64,000 nucleotides of DNA from the NCBI GenBank assembly GCA_011525295.1, contig WTGV01000032.1, positions 1 through 64,000 on the forward strand. Reading direction: 5' to 3'. The notes below the pieces were generated by a model, which had not been told where the DNA came from, ran no database searches, and was given only the letters and a program-made list of their open reading frames with translations. A program made the position numbers and the translations under genes. Shown piece by piece: positions 17,736 through 26,860 of this stretch. The stretch comes from Pseudomonadales bacterium. GTDB lineage: Bacteria; Pseudomonadota; Gammaproteobacteria; Pseudomonadales; Azotimanducaceae. Position 1 is the stretch's first letter. Each line of letters opens with the position of its first letter.

Positions 17736-18827
17736 TCAGTCCTTTTCTGTACCAACGAGCGCATTCGGATCGGACCAAGGTGATCGTTGCTCTTGATAAA
17801 CATGCGCGCCGTTGCGAAAGTGGCTTGCTTCCTCTAACGACTCAATAAAGGGCATGTTTGCTGGATACAGAGCTTCGCCATTAGGTAACGGTCCGGCCTT
17901 GGAGACATGTCCGTTTAACGGATGTCCCACGACTTCCTCGGCGATCACCGCAGCCTCAATTACTTTGTCTAAGTCATAGCCGGTTTCTATCCCCATCTCA
18001 TGGCAGAGTAGGATGAAATCCTCCGTTGGTACGTGTCCGGCAGCGCGTCCGTTTCCACAATATGGACAACCGCCAAGACCACCGAGCGAAGTATCAAATC
18101 GGGTCACACCATGCCGCAACGCTTCGTAGTAACTCGCGATGCCGACGCCTCTGGTGTTGTGGAAGTGTAAGTGGAATGTCCTTATTTCTGGATACCGGTC
18201 GCGGATTGCGAGAATGGTGTCCTCCATCGTATGTGGCATGTTCCACCCCATGCCGTCTAAGAGCGAAAGCTCGAAGACTTCGAGCCCAACTTCGTGCCAC
18301 TTCTCGATCAGCAGGGCGAGCAGTTCCATACGTTGGTCCAAACTGAACGGACCTTCAAAGTTGGAACCGAAAGGGCTACCTAGAGTCACCGAGCCGTACT
18401 CTCGGTTCGCTTCGACAGCAGTTTTGATCAGATTATTGGCAGAGTCGATTTGTTCACGCTGAGTTCGATTGTAATTTCGACGGGCGAAAGTGTCGCAGAG
18501 TTCGACGTGGGTCGTAAAGCTCAATTGCCGAACGTCTATTTTGGGGTAATATGCGTCGGCGCGTTCGAAGCCAACCTCATTAAAAACAAGCGCGGTATAT
18601 TTCACTCCCGGCTTTGGTGTAAAACGCTTCGCGAGTTCGTCGATATTAGCCATGGACGGAGTCCACTTTGGATGTGCAAATGAACCAATCGAAATCGTTT
18701 TAGCACCCATATCGCCTATAGCGTCCAATAGCCTCAACTTATCGTCGATTGTTATGTCGGGACTCTCAATTTGAAGCCCTTCTCGCATGGTATCGTCGAA
18801 GATCTCGACAGATTTGGGTAGCGTCAT
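17736..18827 (-). CDS. Hydroxymethylglutaryl-CoA lyase-like protein
   Basis: 363 residues, DRE-TIM metallolyase family. The N-terminal VEIFDDTMREGLQIE carries the conserved Asp-Arg-Glu-like catalytic residues, HLHFHNTRG supplies metal-binding histidines, and SLGGLGGCPYCGNGRAAGH contains the HMG-CoA lyase signature with its catalytic cysteine, followed by PTEDFI. HMG-CoA lyase splits HMG-CoA to acetyl-CoA and acetoacetate in the last step of leucine catabolism. The chain is about 60 residues longer than typical enzymes because of a C-terminal extension, and several core segments differ, so a related aldol lyase acting on another 3-hydroxyacyl-CoA is possible. First gene of the minus-strand acyl-CoA block; 104 bases before the carboxylase start. 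Confidence 0.82.
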   Translation of the reverse strand: MTLPKSVEIFDDTMREGLQIESPDITIDDKLRLLDAIGDMGAKTISIGSFAHPKWTPSMANIDELAKRFTPKPGVKYTALVFNEVGFERADAYYPKIDVRQLSFTTHVELCDTFARRNYNRTQREQIDSANNLIKTAVEANREYGSVTLGSPFGSNFEGPFSLDQRMELLALLIEKWHEVGLEVFELSLLDGMGWNMPHTMEDTILAIRDRYPEIRTFHLHFHNTRGVGIASYYEALRHGVTRFDTSLGGLGGCPYCGNGRAAGHVPTEDFILLCHEMGIETGYDLDKVIEAAVIAEEVVGHPLNGHVSKAGPLPNGEALYPANMPFIESLEEASHFRNGAHVYQEQRSPWSDPNALVGTEKD

Positions 18828-18989
18828 GATGATTAAGGAATGTTGCGAACGTTCGAAACTATTCTGTGTACCTTATGTTTGAGGTAAAACGCGACTGAAC
18901 TGTATAAGAGTAAGCCGAGCGTTATGAACTGAACACCGTTCAAAAACGTCTTATTACATTATAAAAAGTTGAAAGCGGTGGATTTGATG

Positions 18990-19382
18990 CTATGTGGTGG
19001 GCACTACGGAGTTGTGATGATGGAGAATTCGCCATTGATTGTCGTCTTCTTTGGTCCAGACAAAGCTAAATCGTGCCGTAATCTGGTTTTCCTTGTCATG
19101 GCTTTGGTTTCCCATTCCCAGTGCCATCGTTCCGGAGTACAGAAAGGTGTGTTCACCTAGACCCAAAAATTCTCCCTCAAACGAATGCACGTGAGGTCGC
19201 TTTGCTAAAAAATTAACGAAGTATTCTCGAGCGCGAGCACGGTCCTGAATGTGTTCATTCCAAAGGGTAGGGTGGAAGCTTAACCGAGTGTCCGAGTAGA
19301 GTGAAACCAATCGGTCTAAATCTCGTTTTTTGAGTTGCTTGAACCAATTTGATGCTATTTCAAGTTGTTCGGTCTCAGTCAT
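18990..19382 (-). CDS. SnoaL/NTF2-like fold protein
   Basis: 130 residues. The pattern of a helical start (EIASNWFKQLKKRDLDRLVSLYSD), a central RAREYFVNFLAKRP helix and a run of beta strands ending in WRILHHHNSVVP is that of the SnoaL-like/ketosteroid-isomerase fold. The closing His-His-His-Asn-Ser is common in the CaMKII-association-like branch. Such proteins are small cone-fold enzymes or binding proteins of varied function. Divergent from gloB with a 73-base gap that must hold both promoters. Confidence 0.7.
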   Translation of the reverse strand: MTETEQLEIASNWFKQLKKRDLDRLVSLYSDTRLSFHPTLWNEHIQDRARAREYFVNFLAKRPHVHSFEGEFLGLGEHTFLYSGTMALGMGNQSHDKENQITARFSFVWTKEDDNQWRILHHHNSVVPTT

Positions 19383-19455
19383 GAGTTGACCCTTTCAACA
19401 ACACTAAAATTAAGGTCTCCGCACTGTTTGATAAAGAACCGAAAGGACGAAATAT

Positions 19456-20253
19456 ATGATGCTTGTGGAACAAATTTGGACGGGAAACTCATTACGAAAT
19501 TTTAACTACCTGGTGGCATGCAGCGAGACCGGCGAAGCCCTAGCAATCGATCCCTTAGATTACGAAAAGTGCCTTACTCAAGCGAAAAATCGTGGTTGGC
19601 GAATAACTCAGGTTTTGAATACACATGAACATGGTGATCACACTGGTGGAAATGGTCCTGTCATCGAGGCAACAGGAGCCAAGTTGCTAGCGCATGCCGG
19701 AGCCGGAAAGCGCATCAAGGGGATTGATCGAGGGTTAAATGCGGGTGATGTGATCAAAGTCGGTAAATCCGTCGAGTTTGAAGCAATGGATACCCCGGGT
19801 CATACGATGAGTCATGTGTGTATTCGTTCAATCGGTGATGACCCAGTACTGTTTTCTGGGGATACCCTATTCAATGCAGGCGCGGGAAATTGTCATCAAG
19901 GCGGTCATCCCGAAGATTTGTATCACACGTTCGTATCGCAGTTGACTAAATTACGAGAAGATACAAAAATATATCCAGGGCATGACTATATAACTAATAA
20001 TTTAGAATTTACTTTAAATAGAGAGCCGACAAATCAACGCGCTCGGGAACTCTTAGACGACCTCAATGAAACACACGATCCAAACGATCCGATAGTGACC
20101 ACGCTTGCATTGGAAAAGGAAGTTAATACCTTTTTTCGGCTGCAGAATCCATCAGTCATCGATCAATTGAGAAAGGAATTTCCGAATTTAGAAGACGAAC
20201 CCTCGCCAAAGACGGTGTTTTTGAAATTGCGGGAGTTGAGAAACAGTTGGTGA
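19456..20253 (+). CDS. gloB: Hydroxyacylglutathione hydrolase (glyoxalase II), metallo-beta-lactamase fold
   Basis: 265 residues. The metal motif THEHGDH is at 56-62, followed by DTPGHTMSH and FSGDTLFNAGAGNCHQGG, and PGHDYITNNLEF near 180, all as in glyoxalase II; the C-terminal region with FFRLQNPSVIDQLRKEF matches the helical substrate domain. It hydrolyses S-lactoylglutathione to lactate and glutathione in methylglyoxal detoxification. GGACG lies before a double ATG start (19456 or 19459). The stop overlaps the start of the pcm-like gene (GTGA), implying translational coupling. Confidence 0.9.
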   Translation: MMLVEQIWTGNSLRNFNYLVACSETGEALAIDPLDYEKCLTQAKNRGWRITQVLNTHEHGDHTGGNGPVIEATGAKLLAHAGAGKRIKGIDRGLNAGDVIKVGKSVEFEAMDTPGHTMSHVCIRSIGDDPVLFSGDTLFNAGAGNCHQGGHPEDLYHTFVSQLTKLREDTKIYPGHDYITNNLEFTLNREPTNQRARELLDDLNETHDPNDPIVTTLALEKEVNTFFRLQNPSVIDQLRKEFPNLEDEPSPKTVFLKLRELRNSW

Positions 20254-21011
20254 GGACAAGAGTCATAGTTTTCAAGTGCGTGGTTTTGTTCGCTAGTATG
20301 TTCACTTCAGAGTTTGTACATGCAGACATCGATCAAATGATCGAAGAGATCGAAGAAACCACGAAAGAATTAGCCAGTTACACCGACGTCTCCGAGATCA
20401 GCGAGAAGGTTATAGATGCTCTCCGCAATGTAGACCGATCGAAATTTGTTTCAAAGAAATTGGGTAAAGACGCGTTCGCGAACTCGCCGCTTCCCATCGG
20501 TCATGGACAGACGATTTCGCAACCATTTATCGTAGCAATGATGACTGAAGTCTTAGATGTGCAGAAGACTGACAAAGTACTAGAGATCGGAACTGGTTCA
20601 GGATATCAGGCCGCTATTCTCGGTAAATTGGCACAAAACGTGTACACCATAGAGATCGTGAGCGAACTCGCAAAAGAAGCTACCTCAAGACTGAAAGAGC
20701 TTGGTTATGACAACGTTGAAGTACGAGAAGGCGATGGCTGGTATGGGTGGCCGGAAGTAGCTCCTTTCGACAAGATAATGGTCACTGCTACAGCAGAGGA
20801 GATTCCAGCAAAGTTGGTCGAACAATTAGAACCTGGTGGTTTGCTCGTCATGCCCGTGGGAGACTGGAGAGGAGCACAAACACTTACGCTCGTTACGAAA
20901 TCCGATGACGGAGAGTCTTACTCGACAAAATCACTTCTACCAGTACGCTTTGTACCGATGACCGGCGAAGGTGTGTTGACACTTGATGAGGAAGCTGACG
21001 AAGCAGAATAG
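20250..21011 (+). CDS. pcm: Protein-L-isoaspartate O-methyltransferase with signal peptide
   Basis: 253 residues from a GTG at 20250 that overlaps the gloB stop as GTGA; a TTG at 20247 is also in frame. Residues ~40-240 match Pcm: SPLPIGHGQTISQPFIVAMM substrate segment, VLEIGTGSGYQAAIL SAM-binding loop, and IMVTATAEEIPAKLVEQLEPGG. The enzyme methylates isoaspartyl residues to start repair of aged proteins. Unlike the cytoplasmic enzyme, this one begins with a basic, hydrophobic, Ala-terminated segment (VIVFKCVVLFASMFTSEFVHA) that looks like a signal peptide, so it may act in the periplasm. SAM supply there is an open question. Confidence 0.87.
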   Translation: MRTRVIVFKCVVLFASMFTSEFVHADIDQMIEEIEETTKELASYTDVSEISEKVIDALRNVDRSKFVSKKLGKDAFANSPLPIGHGQTISQPFIVAMMTEVLDVQKTDKVLEIGTGSGYQAAILGKLAQNVYTIEIVSELAKEATSRLKELGYDNVEVREGDGWYGWPEVAPFDKIMVTATAEEIPAKLVEQLEPGGLLVMPVGDWRGAQTLTLVTKSDDGESYSTKSLLPVRFVPMTGEGVLTLDEEADEAE

Positions 21012-21121
21012 CACCCGCTTCGCAAATATCGATTTTGTGCGGAGCTGATCGGAGTACGGTAGCAACAGAATTTCACAAACACTTCAAAAGTGCAGGGCGT
21101 TGTAAGAGAGCAATTGTTACG

Positions 21122-21703
21122 TTAAATCTGTGTTTTTTCCGGTTCTGAAGTGTCTGACTTGTTTGTGTCTAATTCTTGGTGGTCTGGAGATTCCGACACG
21201 AAGTTCAACACTCGAGGGTAATCGTGCTGACTTGGTTCGAAATCCGTCGAGAGAAATCCCTCCAACGATTTGATAGCATCGAGAGAAACGCCTAAGTGAT
21301 CTTCGATGATCATACTTCGATCTGCAGTACAGGCTACTCTCTCACCGTCCATCAACACCAAGATGCGTCTCTTCCATGTACGGCTCGTGCGACTTGAAAC
21401 CGGTCTCTCATTCGACACTGACGCAGTTACTTCTGTTTCTTGAGTCTGAGACTGTTGATCATCCCGAAAAGACGACAGTTTTTCTACAGTGAGTTGATTG
21501 ATAATGTCGACGAGATCTCCATAACTGACTACATCATCGTTGAGATGCTGCGCTGTTAAAAACTTGAAGTATCCATTCGGTTGAACAGTGATCGAGTCGT
21601 CTGATTCGCTCGGTTCTATCATGTCAGCCCCTTCCTCTGCCCACAAGATGAAACTTACAAGTACTAACAGTGCGATACAGACTAACTGGAACGCGCGTTT
21701 CAT
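21122..21703 (-). CDS. Hypothetical membrane-anchored or exported protein
   Basis: 193 residues from an ATG at 21703; the frame extends to a TTG at 21757 without support. Residues 1-24 (MKRAFQLVCIALLVLVSFIL then Trp-Ala) form a signal peptide or N-terminal anchor. The mature region is acidic and polar, with a central basic patch (TSRTWKRRILVLMDGERVAC) and a Ser/Glu-rich tail; it looks partly disordered. No family recognised. It stands alone, converging on pcm with a 110-base gap. Confidence 0.5.
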   Translation of the reverse strand: MKRAFQLVCIALLVLVSFILWAEEGADMIEPSESDDSITVQPNGYFKFLTAQHLNDDVVSYGDLVDIINQLTVEKLSSFRDDQQSQTQETEVTASVSNERPVSSRTSRTWKRRILVLMDGERVACTADRSMIIEDHLGVSLDAIKSLEGFLSTDFEPSQHDYPRVLNFVSESPDHQELDTNKSDTSEPEKTQI

Positions 21704-22029
21704 TGAGAGCTTTTTGCGGTGGGACCGTCGGAGAAGAGAGCTGATCAGCGGAAACAAACTAGTTTGTTTGTGTAAATTTAAAGCGTGGTATTTTAATCGA
21801 ATATACCAGAAAATGAAGCGTAGGCAGCGTACGGATAGGACGGAATTTTCGGTTCATGGAGTCGAGGCTGAGAGATCTCTCTAAGTCGTCGGAATGCTTG
21901 GTCAAAACGTTCCATAGTAAAATTCTGGTTACCCGTACTTCTCGAATCGAAAAGTGCGAGTGATTAATAGATAGAAACATTCATAAATACACTCAAAAAA
22001 AAATAGATTAGAGTTAGAGGAAATTATTT

Positions 22030-22977
22030 ATGCGAACGCAAGTAGCAGTGTTTGTCGACGCCGGTTATCTTTTTGCTTTAGGTTCCATCTCTATGGCTGG
22101 GCAAACTTCAAAACGTGAAAGGATCGGCATCAAGAGCGATGTCTTCTTAAATGAAATCAAGGGCTTAGCGAGGCAGCTAACTGGTGCAAAACCACTACTG
22201 CGAGTCTATTGGTACGAGACCAGTACTTCGAACCGCGTACTCGGTACTGAACATGTTCATATTGGACAAACCAACGAAATAAAACTTCGGATCGTTCCAC
22301 TACATCAACACAATTTTCGCACTGCCGTTACTTCAGCAATTGCGAGAGATCTGGCTGAGTTAGGACGCAACGGTGCGATCTCAGACGCGTTGGTGCTAGC
22401 CCGCAACGATGCGCTACGAACTGGCGTAGAGTTTTCTCAATCGTATGGAGTTCGAATTCACATGCTCGAAATATTTGCTGAGCAAGACAGTGAATTTTCG
22501 GCACTCTGCTCAGAAGCGGACACTAACACAGCATGGCGGCGAGCTGATGTCGAAAAGTTTTTGTTCGAACAAGACCTTGCTACGATCGTGGATTATGACA
22601 CGACGCTGCGTTCGTACCAAAAACCTCCTCCGACGGATCGATCAATATCCGTGGAACCAAGCTATGAACCCCAACAACTAGCGCGAGAAATTCCGGACGA
22701 GACAAGAGACGCAATTCACAATGTGGTGATCGAATATATCGAGCAACTCTACGATGAAGAACTTGAGGCTTGTATGGGTTACTGGCGCAATGGGCGCGGG
22801 GTACCCAATTCCTACGACAAATCGTTGCTATTTGAGTGTCGAAATGCGTTAGAACGAAATCTCACCGAAGACGAGCGTGTTGTGATGCGAAGTAGCTTTC
22901 GTGAATTTGTGATCGAACGGGTACAAGGGGATGACGACGATCAATCCACGTCAAGGCAAGATGAAGATCTGTTGTGA
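22030..22977 (+). CDS. NYN-domain (PIN-like) protein
   Basis: 315 residues. The N-terminal ~170 residues fit the NYN/LabA-like PIN-fold: VAVFVDAGYLF at the start with the first acidic metal ligand, a central LRVYWYETST strand, a VTSAIARDLAELG helix, and SDALVLARNDAL with further acidic residues. NYN proteins are putative metal-dependent RNases. Residues ~190-315 are a separate helical, strongly acidic region with no recognised domain, ending DDDDQS. AGAGGA precedes the ATG. It ends one base before the convergent aldo/keto reductase gene. RNA target unknown. Confidence 0.75.
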   Translation: MRTQVAVFVDAGYLFALGSISMAGQTSKRERIGIKSDVFLNEIKGLARQLTGAKPLLRVYWYETSTSNRVLGTEHVHIGQTNEIKLRIVPLHQHNFRTAVTSAIARDLAELGRNGAISDALVLARNDALRTGVEFSQSYGVRIHMLEIFAEQDSEFSALCSEADTNTAWRRADVEKFLFEQDLATIVDYDTTLRSYQKPPPTDRSISVEPSYEPQQLAREIPDETRDAIHNVVIEYIEQLYDEELEACMGYWRNGRGVPNSYDKSLLFECRNALERNLTEDERVVMRSSFREFVIERVQGDDDDQSTSRQDEDLL

Positions 22978-22978
22978 A

Positions 22979-24010
22979 CTAAGAGGTTCCTACCGAAAGT
23001 AGATTTTCAACTGGTTGGTAAAGCTCTTCTAAATAGGCTACGTCTTCTTCGTCCAGCAAAATAGCTGTCGCTTCCGCTAATTCCGTTAGTTGATCAACTT
23101 TGGATACACCAATAATCGGGGCAGTGATTTCGGGTTTGTTGGTTAGCCAGGCGATTGCAATTTGCCCTGGTTTTTTGTCGTATTTTTTGGCGACCTTTGC
23201 TACACGGTCAGCGATTTTAAAATCGGCTGCACCTCGATAGAGACTCGCGGTGCGTTTGGAATCGCGCCCTGAAGATCGCTCAGTCTTTCCTTCCTTCAGA
23301 TTTTTGCCATATGAACCTGCGAGAATCCCACGAGCCAATGGTGACCACGGTGTGATCGCAATCCCTGTATGTTTGCAATAGGGAATCATTTCGCGCTCTT
23401 CCTCGCGATAGATTAGGTTGTAGTGGTTTTGCATTGATACAAACTCAGTCCAACCATTCAATTTCGCAATCGACTGCAATTCAACAAACTGCCAAGTGAA
23501 CATAGAAGAGGCACCTAAATAGAGTGCTTTTCCAGCTTTTACAACATCGTGTAAGGCTTCCATGGTTTCTTCAATCGGTACGTGAGTCTGGTCACGAATG
23601 CCGTGTGGGTGCCGATGGATGATATATTGGTCGACATAATCGAGACCTAAACGCTTGAGACTGGAATCGATCCCTTCCATGATGTGTTTTCGCGTGAGTC
23701 CACTGAGGTTTGGCGCTGGTCCCATGGGATATGAAACTTTGGTGGTAATCACATATTCCCAACGGTTGAACATCGAACGCAAGATCGATCCGACAACTTC
23801 TTCACTGGCGCCGAGACCATAATTGTTCGCACAATCAAAATAAAATAGCCCATGTTCGAATGCTGCCTGGAAGATCGGCTTTGCTTGGTCTTCTGTTAAC
23901 GTCCAGTCTCCATGGAGACCACGTCCAGGCACGCCAAAGTTCATGGTACCTAAACAAAGTTCGGAAACTTTCATGCCACATTTTTGCCCTAGCGACACGG
24001 CTTTTAACAT
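22979..24010 (-). CDS. Aldo/keto reductase
   Basis: 343 residues, NADPH-dependent (alpha/beta)8 oxidoreductase. Visible landmarks: LCLGTMNFG, FDCANNYGLGASEEVVG carrying the catalytic Asp and Tyr, TTKVSYP with the catalytic Lys, and YVDQYIIHRHPHG with His in the DYVD..xxHR position. The C-terminal GQIAIAWLTNKP...PIIGVSKVDQL matches the cofactor-binding part. It resembles the YajO/Tas-like group. Substrate unknown. Cytoplasmic: no signal sequence, unlike the two other aldo/keto reductases in this window. Confidence 0.9.
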   Translation of the reverse strand: MLKAVSLGQKCGMKVSELCLGTMNFGVPGRGLHGDWTLTEDQAKPIFQAAFEHGLFYFDCANNYGLGASEEVVGSILRSMFNRWEYVITTKVSYPMGPAPNLSGLTRKHIMEGIDSSLKRLGLDYVDQYIIHRHPHGIRDQTHVPIEETMEALHDVVKAGKALYLGASSMFTWQFVELQSIAKLNGWTEFVSMQNHYNLIYREEEREMIPYCKHTGIAITPWSPLARGILAGSYGKNLKEGKTERSSGRDSKRTASLYRGAADFKIADRVAKVAKKYDKKPGQIAIAWLTNKPEITAPIIGVSKVDQLTELAEATAILLDEEDVAYLEELYQPVENLLSVGTS

Positions 24011-24197
24011 CTGTGTTTTCCCTTTTTAAGTTGTTGCGTTAGGAACGAGATTTGCAAGGACATTGCTCTGAGAAAGACGCACTGTTGAGCAAATTGCTCA
24101 TGGGTCGCGATTGAAAGATTGTAAGTAGTACTTGTGGTTATCGATTCTGATCTAGTATTAGTTGATGTAAATTCGATCTGTCCGATAGCGATTAGAC

Positions 24198-25856
24198 ATG
24201 GCAGCTGAACAACCAATAGATCCAATAAAACTTCAAGACGAGCTCGACACGCTACTATCAGACTATAGTACGTGGCGGATGGCGTCTCCATTTGCTTTGT
24301 TGTTTTTCTTCGGCAGTCGCTTAGCACTGGTGTCCAAAGCGTTATTCCAACAGGTTACAAATCTCGTTCCGCTTGTCGGTGTCACTTCACTTGCCGTCAT
24401 TCAGACCGAACTGACTTGGTATCAGGCTATTTTGATTGTCGTCGCGCTGATCTTGATTTTTGTGTTCATCGTGGCTGTATTAGCGTACCGTCGTTTTCGT
24501 TTTCGCATCACTAACGAGAGTATTGCGGTGAAGTCGGGGATATTGCGGATCACCCAGACGGATGTTCGATGGGAACGAGTACGGGCAGTGAATTTAGAGC
24601 GTGGACCGATCGAACGAGCTCTTGGTTTGGCTCAAATTTCATTAGACACTGCGGGTTCTGCGGCAGCTGAAGTCCAAGTACCGGCGATAAAGTTGCAGTT
24701 AGCTGAGCTCCTCCGCGCTAAGGTGAGTATGGAAACCACGGTATCTGACTCGATCGGTGAAGAGGTGTCTAGCGAAGGACAGCAGATGTATCGTATGGAC
24801 TTAATTCCTTTAGTGAAGGCAAGTTTCTGCACGCAGGGAACTCTTGCAATGATGGCGGCTGTGCTGGGAGCGTTCTTTTGGATTGGGTATACGATCTACA
24901 ACATGATGGACCCAACCGAAAACAGCGAAAACTTTGCACTTTGGCGACAAGCAATCAGCGTCGCAGAACAACACTACATGACGTTTGCAAATCAACTTGA
25001 GCAATTCACATCGATCCCTGTTACACAGTCCTGGCTGGGTATGACGATACCCGTTATTCTCACGATTTTGATGTTAATAGCCGTACTGTTCTTAGCTCGA
25101 GCCCTCTACTTCTGCGTGACCAACTATGATCTACAGCTACTCCGACGGAACAATGCGCTTTCGACGGTACGTGGTTTGTTTACAAAAAAACGGACCAATG
25201 TTAAACTTGAACGCGTCCAATCCGTTTCCCTGAAGATGAACGTGAGGGAAATTGGTTTAAAGCTCGGTCGCTTAACCGCAAAACAGTCGATGAGCGGGAA
25301 AGAACATATGCTATCGCTTCCATCCGTCCCAACTGCGGTGCGTGATGCGATTGTCGAACTCGCTGCGCTCGAAGCAGGAAGCCAGTTACGCCTAGATCCC
25401 AAGACGCAAGAGTTCCAGCCAATTTCAATCGTGTACTTTTGGCAATTGTTTATCGGATCTATTGCAGTTCCATTCCTCCCGGTGTTTGTTGCGTCCCTAT
25501 TCTCCGATTTTCACTGGATGCATTGGGTGTGGATAGTATTCTTTGGCGCATGGGTTCCAATTTGTGCGACCGTAGCGCTGGTGCGTTGGCGTAAAGCAGG
25601 ATATGTCGTAGACTCGTCGTCGATGATATCGAAATCTGGCCTGTTGGGATACACGCTTGACATGGGCAAGTTTAAAAAGGTGCAACGAGTACGAATCGAA
25701 CAGAGTTTCATTCAGCGATTCACGGGCAAATCCACACTCACTGTGTTTTATGCGACAACGAGTATCGTGGTGCCGTTCCTAGCAAGAGAACGCGCAATTC
25801 AGTTGCATGATTACATTTCACATGTTATCACCGTGCGCAATTCGGAGTGGCAATGA
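24198..25856 (+). CDS. Multi-domain membrane PH-like protein (YdbT family, bPH2/DUF304)
   Basis: 552 residues with about six transmembrane helices in three pairs (near 35-95, 210-300 and 400-450), each followed by a bacterial PH-like bPH2 segment: FRITNESIAVKSGILR near 100, DLQLLRRNNALSTVRG near 320 and GYVVDSSSMISKSGLLG near 470. Tripled bPH2 units with paired helices are the YdbT architecture. Such proteins work with the smaller single-bPH2 protein encoded next; in Bacillus a YdbS/YdbT pair protects against certain antimicrobial peptides. Function in this organism is unknown. Confidence 0.78.
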   Translation: MAAEQPIDPIKLQDELDTLLSDYSTWRMASPFALLFFFGSRLALVSKALFQQVTNLVPLVGVTSLAVIQTELTWYQAILIVVALILIFVFIVAVLAYRRFRFRITNESIAVKSGILRITQTDVRWERVRAVNLERGPIERALGLAQISLDTAGSAAAEVQVPAIKLQLAELLRAKVSMETTVSDSIGEEVSSEGQQMYRMDLIPLVKASFCTQGTLAMMAAVLGAFFWIGYTIYNMMDPTENSENFALWRQAISVAEQHYMTFANQLEQFTSIPVTQSWLGMTIPVILTILMLIAVLFLARALYFCVTNYDLQLLRRNNALSTVRGLFTKKRTNVKLERVQSVSLKMNVREIGLKLGRLTAKQSMSGKEHMLSLPSVPTAVRDAIVELAALEAGSQLRLDPKTQEFQPISIVYFWQLFIGSIAVPFLPVFVASLFSDFHWMHWVWIVFFGAWVPICATVALVRWRKAGYVVDSSSMISKSGLLGYTLDMGKFKKVQRVRIEQSFIQRFTGKSTLTVFYATTSIVVPFLARERAIQLHDYISHVITVRNSEWQ

Positions 25857-26085
25857 TGATTGGCGAAGCACTAAGGTGGTGTGGAATAAGCTAAGCGATC
25901 GAGACGATGATTGGAACCCCTCAACTACCATGTTTTCCTCGAGAGTCCGTGAACTGTATGGACTCCGAACAGCTATGGGCGAGTTTGATACTTACCTGCT
26001 CGCTTGTTTTTGGTGTCAACCGCAGTCGCAACAAGACTGTCCCAGTGTAGTACCTACAGTCAAAAAAATAGGAGATTCTCTGCGA

Positions 26086-26664
26086 ATGAACGAATACACG
26101 AACGATCAACTAGCAATCGAAGACTTGCCTTCACTTGAAGACATTGATTGGGTGGAGATGGATCGAAATTTGATAGTTCGTGACGTGATGCGAAACTGTG
26201 TAATAGGTGTTTTCAATTTAGCATGGACATTAGTTGTTGGAATCATCTTCCTGACGTTAGACACAACTATACTTCAAGTGATCGGTATCGTGGGGATTTG
26301 TACCGGAATTGTTCTGGTCGCGGTGCTCATTTCATGGCCGCGCATGGAATTTCCACATCGGGGATATGCATTACGTGAAATGGATATCGCACAAAGACAT
26401 GGGCTCGTGACTCGGTACTTGGCAACGGCACCATTCAGTAGAGTACAACATGTTGCTGTGAGTCAAGGGGTTCTCGACCGAATGTTTAGCTTAGCGACCT
26501 TGCAAATTTATACTGCAGGCGGTGTTTCCGCAATCAAAGGATTTCATGTCGATAACGCGCACGCCATTCGCGAGCACATCCTTGAGAGAGTAGCCGAGAT
26601 CAACTTAATGAGCGTCGAAGAATTAGAAAGTCAGGCCGAGCAGATGTATGCTTCAAACGAATGA
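26086..26664 (+). CDS. Single-bPH2 membrane protein (YdbS family)
   Basis: 192 residues from an ATG at 26086, with AGGAG at a good distance; a longer frame begins at 25807 inside ydbT but its extra residues are low-complexity and not PH-like. Two transmembrane helices (about 50-75 and 80-100) precede one bPH2 unit: YALREMDIAQRHGLVTR, then FSRVQHVAVSQGVLDRMF, then LQIYTAGG. This pairs with the preceding three-unit protein; in many genomes the small gene comes first, here it is second and separated by a 229-base gap. Confidence 0.75.
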   Translation: MNEYTNDQLAIEDLPSLEDIDWVEMDRNLIVRDVMRNCVIGVFNLAWTLVVGIIFLTLDTTILQVIGIVGICTGIVLVAVLISWPRMEFPHRGYALREMDIAQRHGLVTRYLATAPFSRVQHVAVSQGVLDRMFSLATLQIYTAGGVSAIKGFHVDNAHAIREHILERVAEINLMSVEELESQAEQMYASNE

Positions 26665-26860
26665 AGGGACTTCAGCACTAGCCTGAACGCTGAACAAGGA
26701 ATTCTTGCATCCAACGAACGAAGACGTTCAAGCTGTAACTATTCGACGGAAACTTGTGTGAGCCGACGCTAGGCTTAGTGAGTATTGATCCTCTAGCAAG
26801 TTCAGAGATGATCGGAGTCTAAAGGCTGAATGGAACTGTAGTTAGCGAAGAAAATTCCGG

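Noticed and set aside
25807..26085. Upstream extension of the small PH-domain gene
   Set aside because: Extra residues are not hydrophobic or PH-like; the ATG at 26086 has a good ribosome-binding site.
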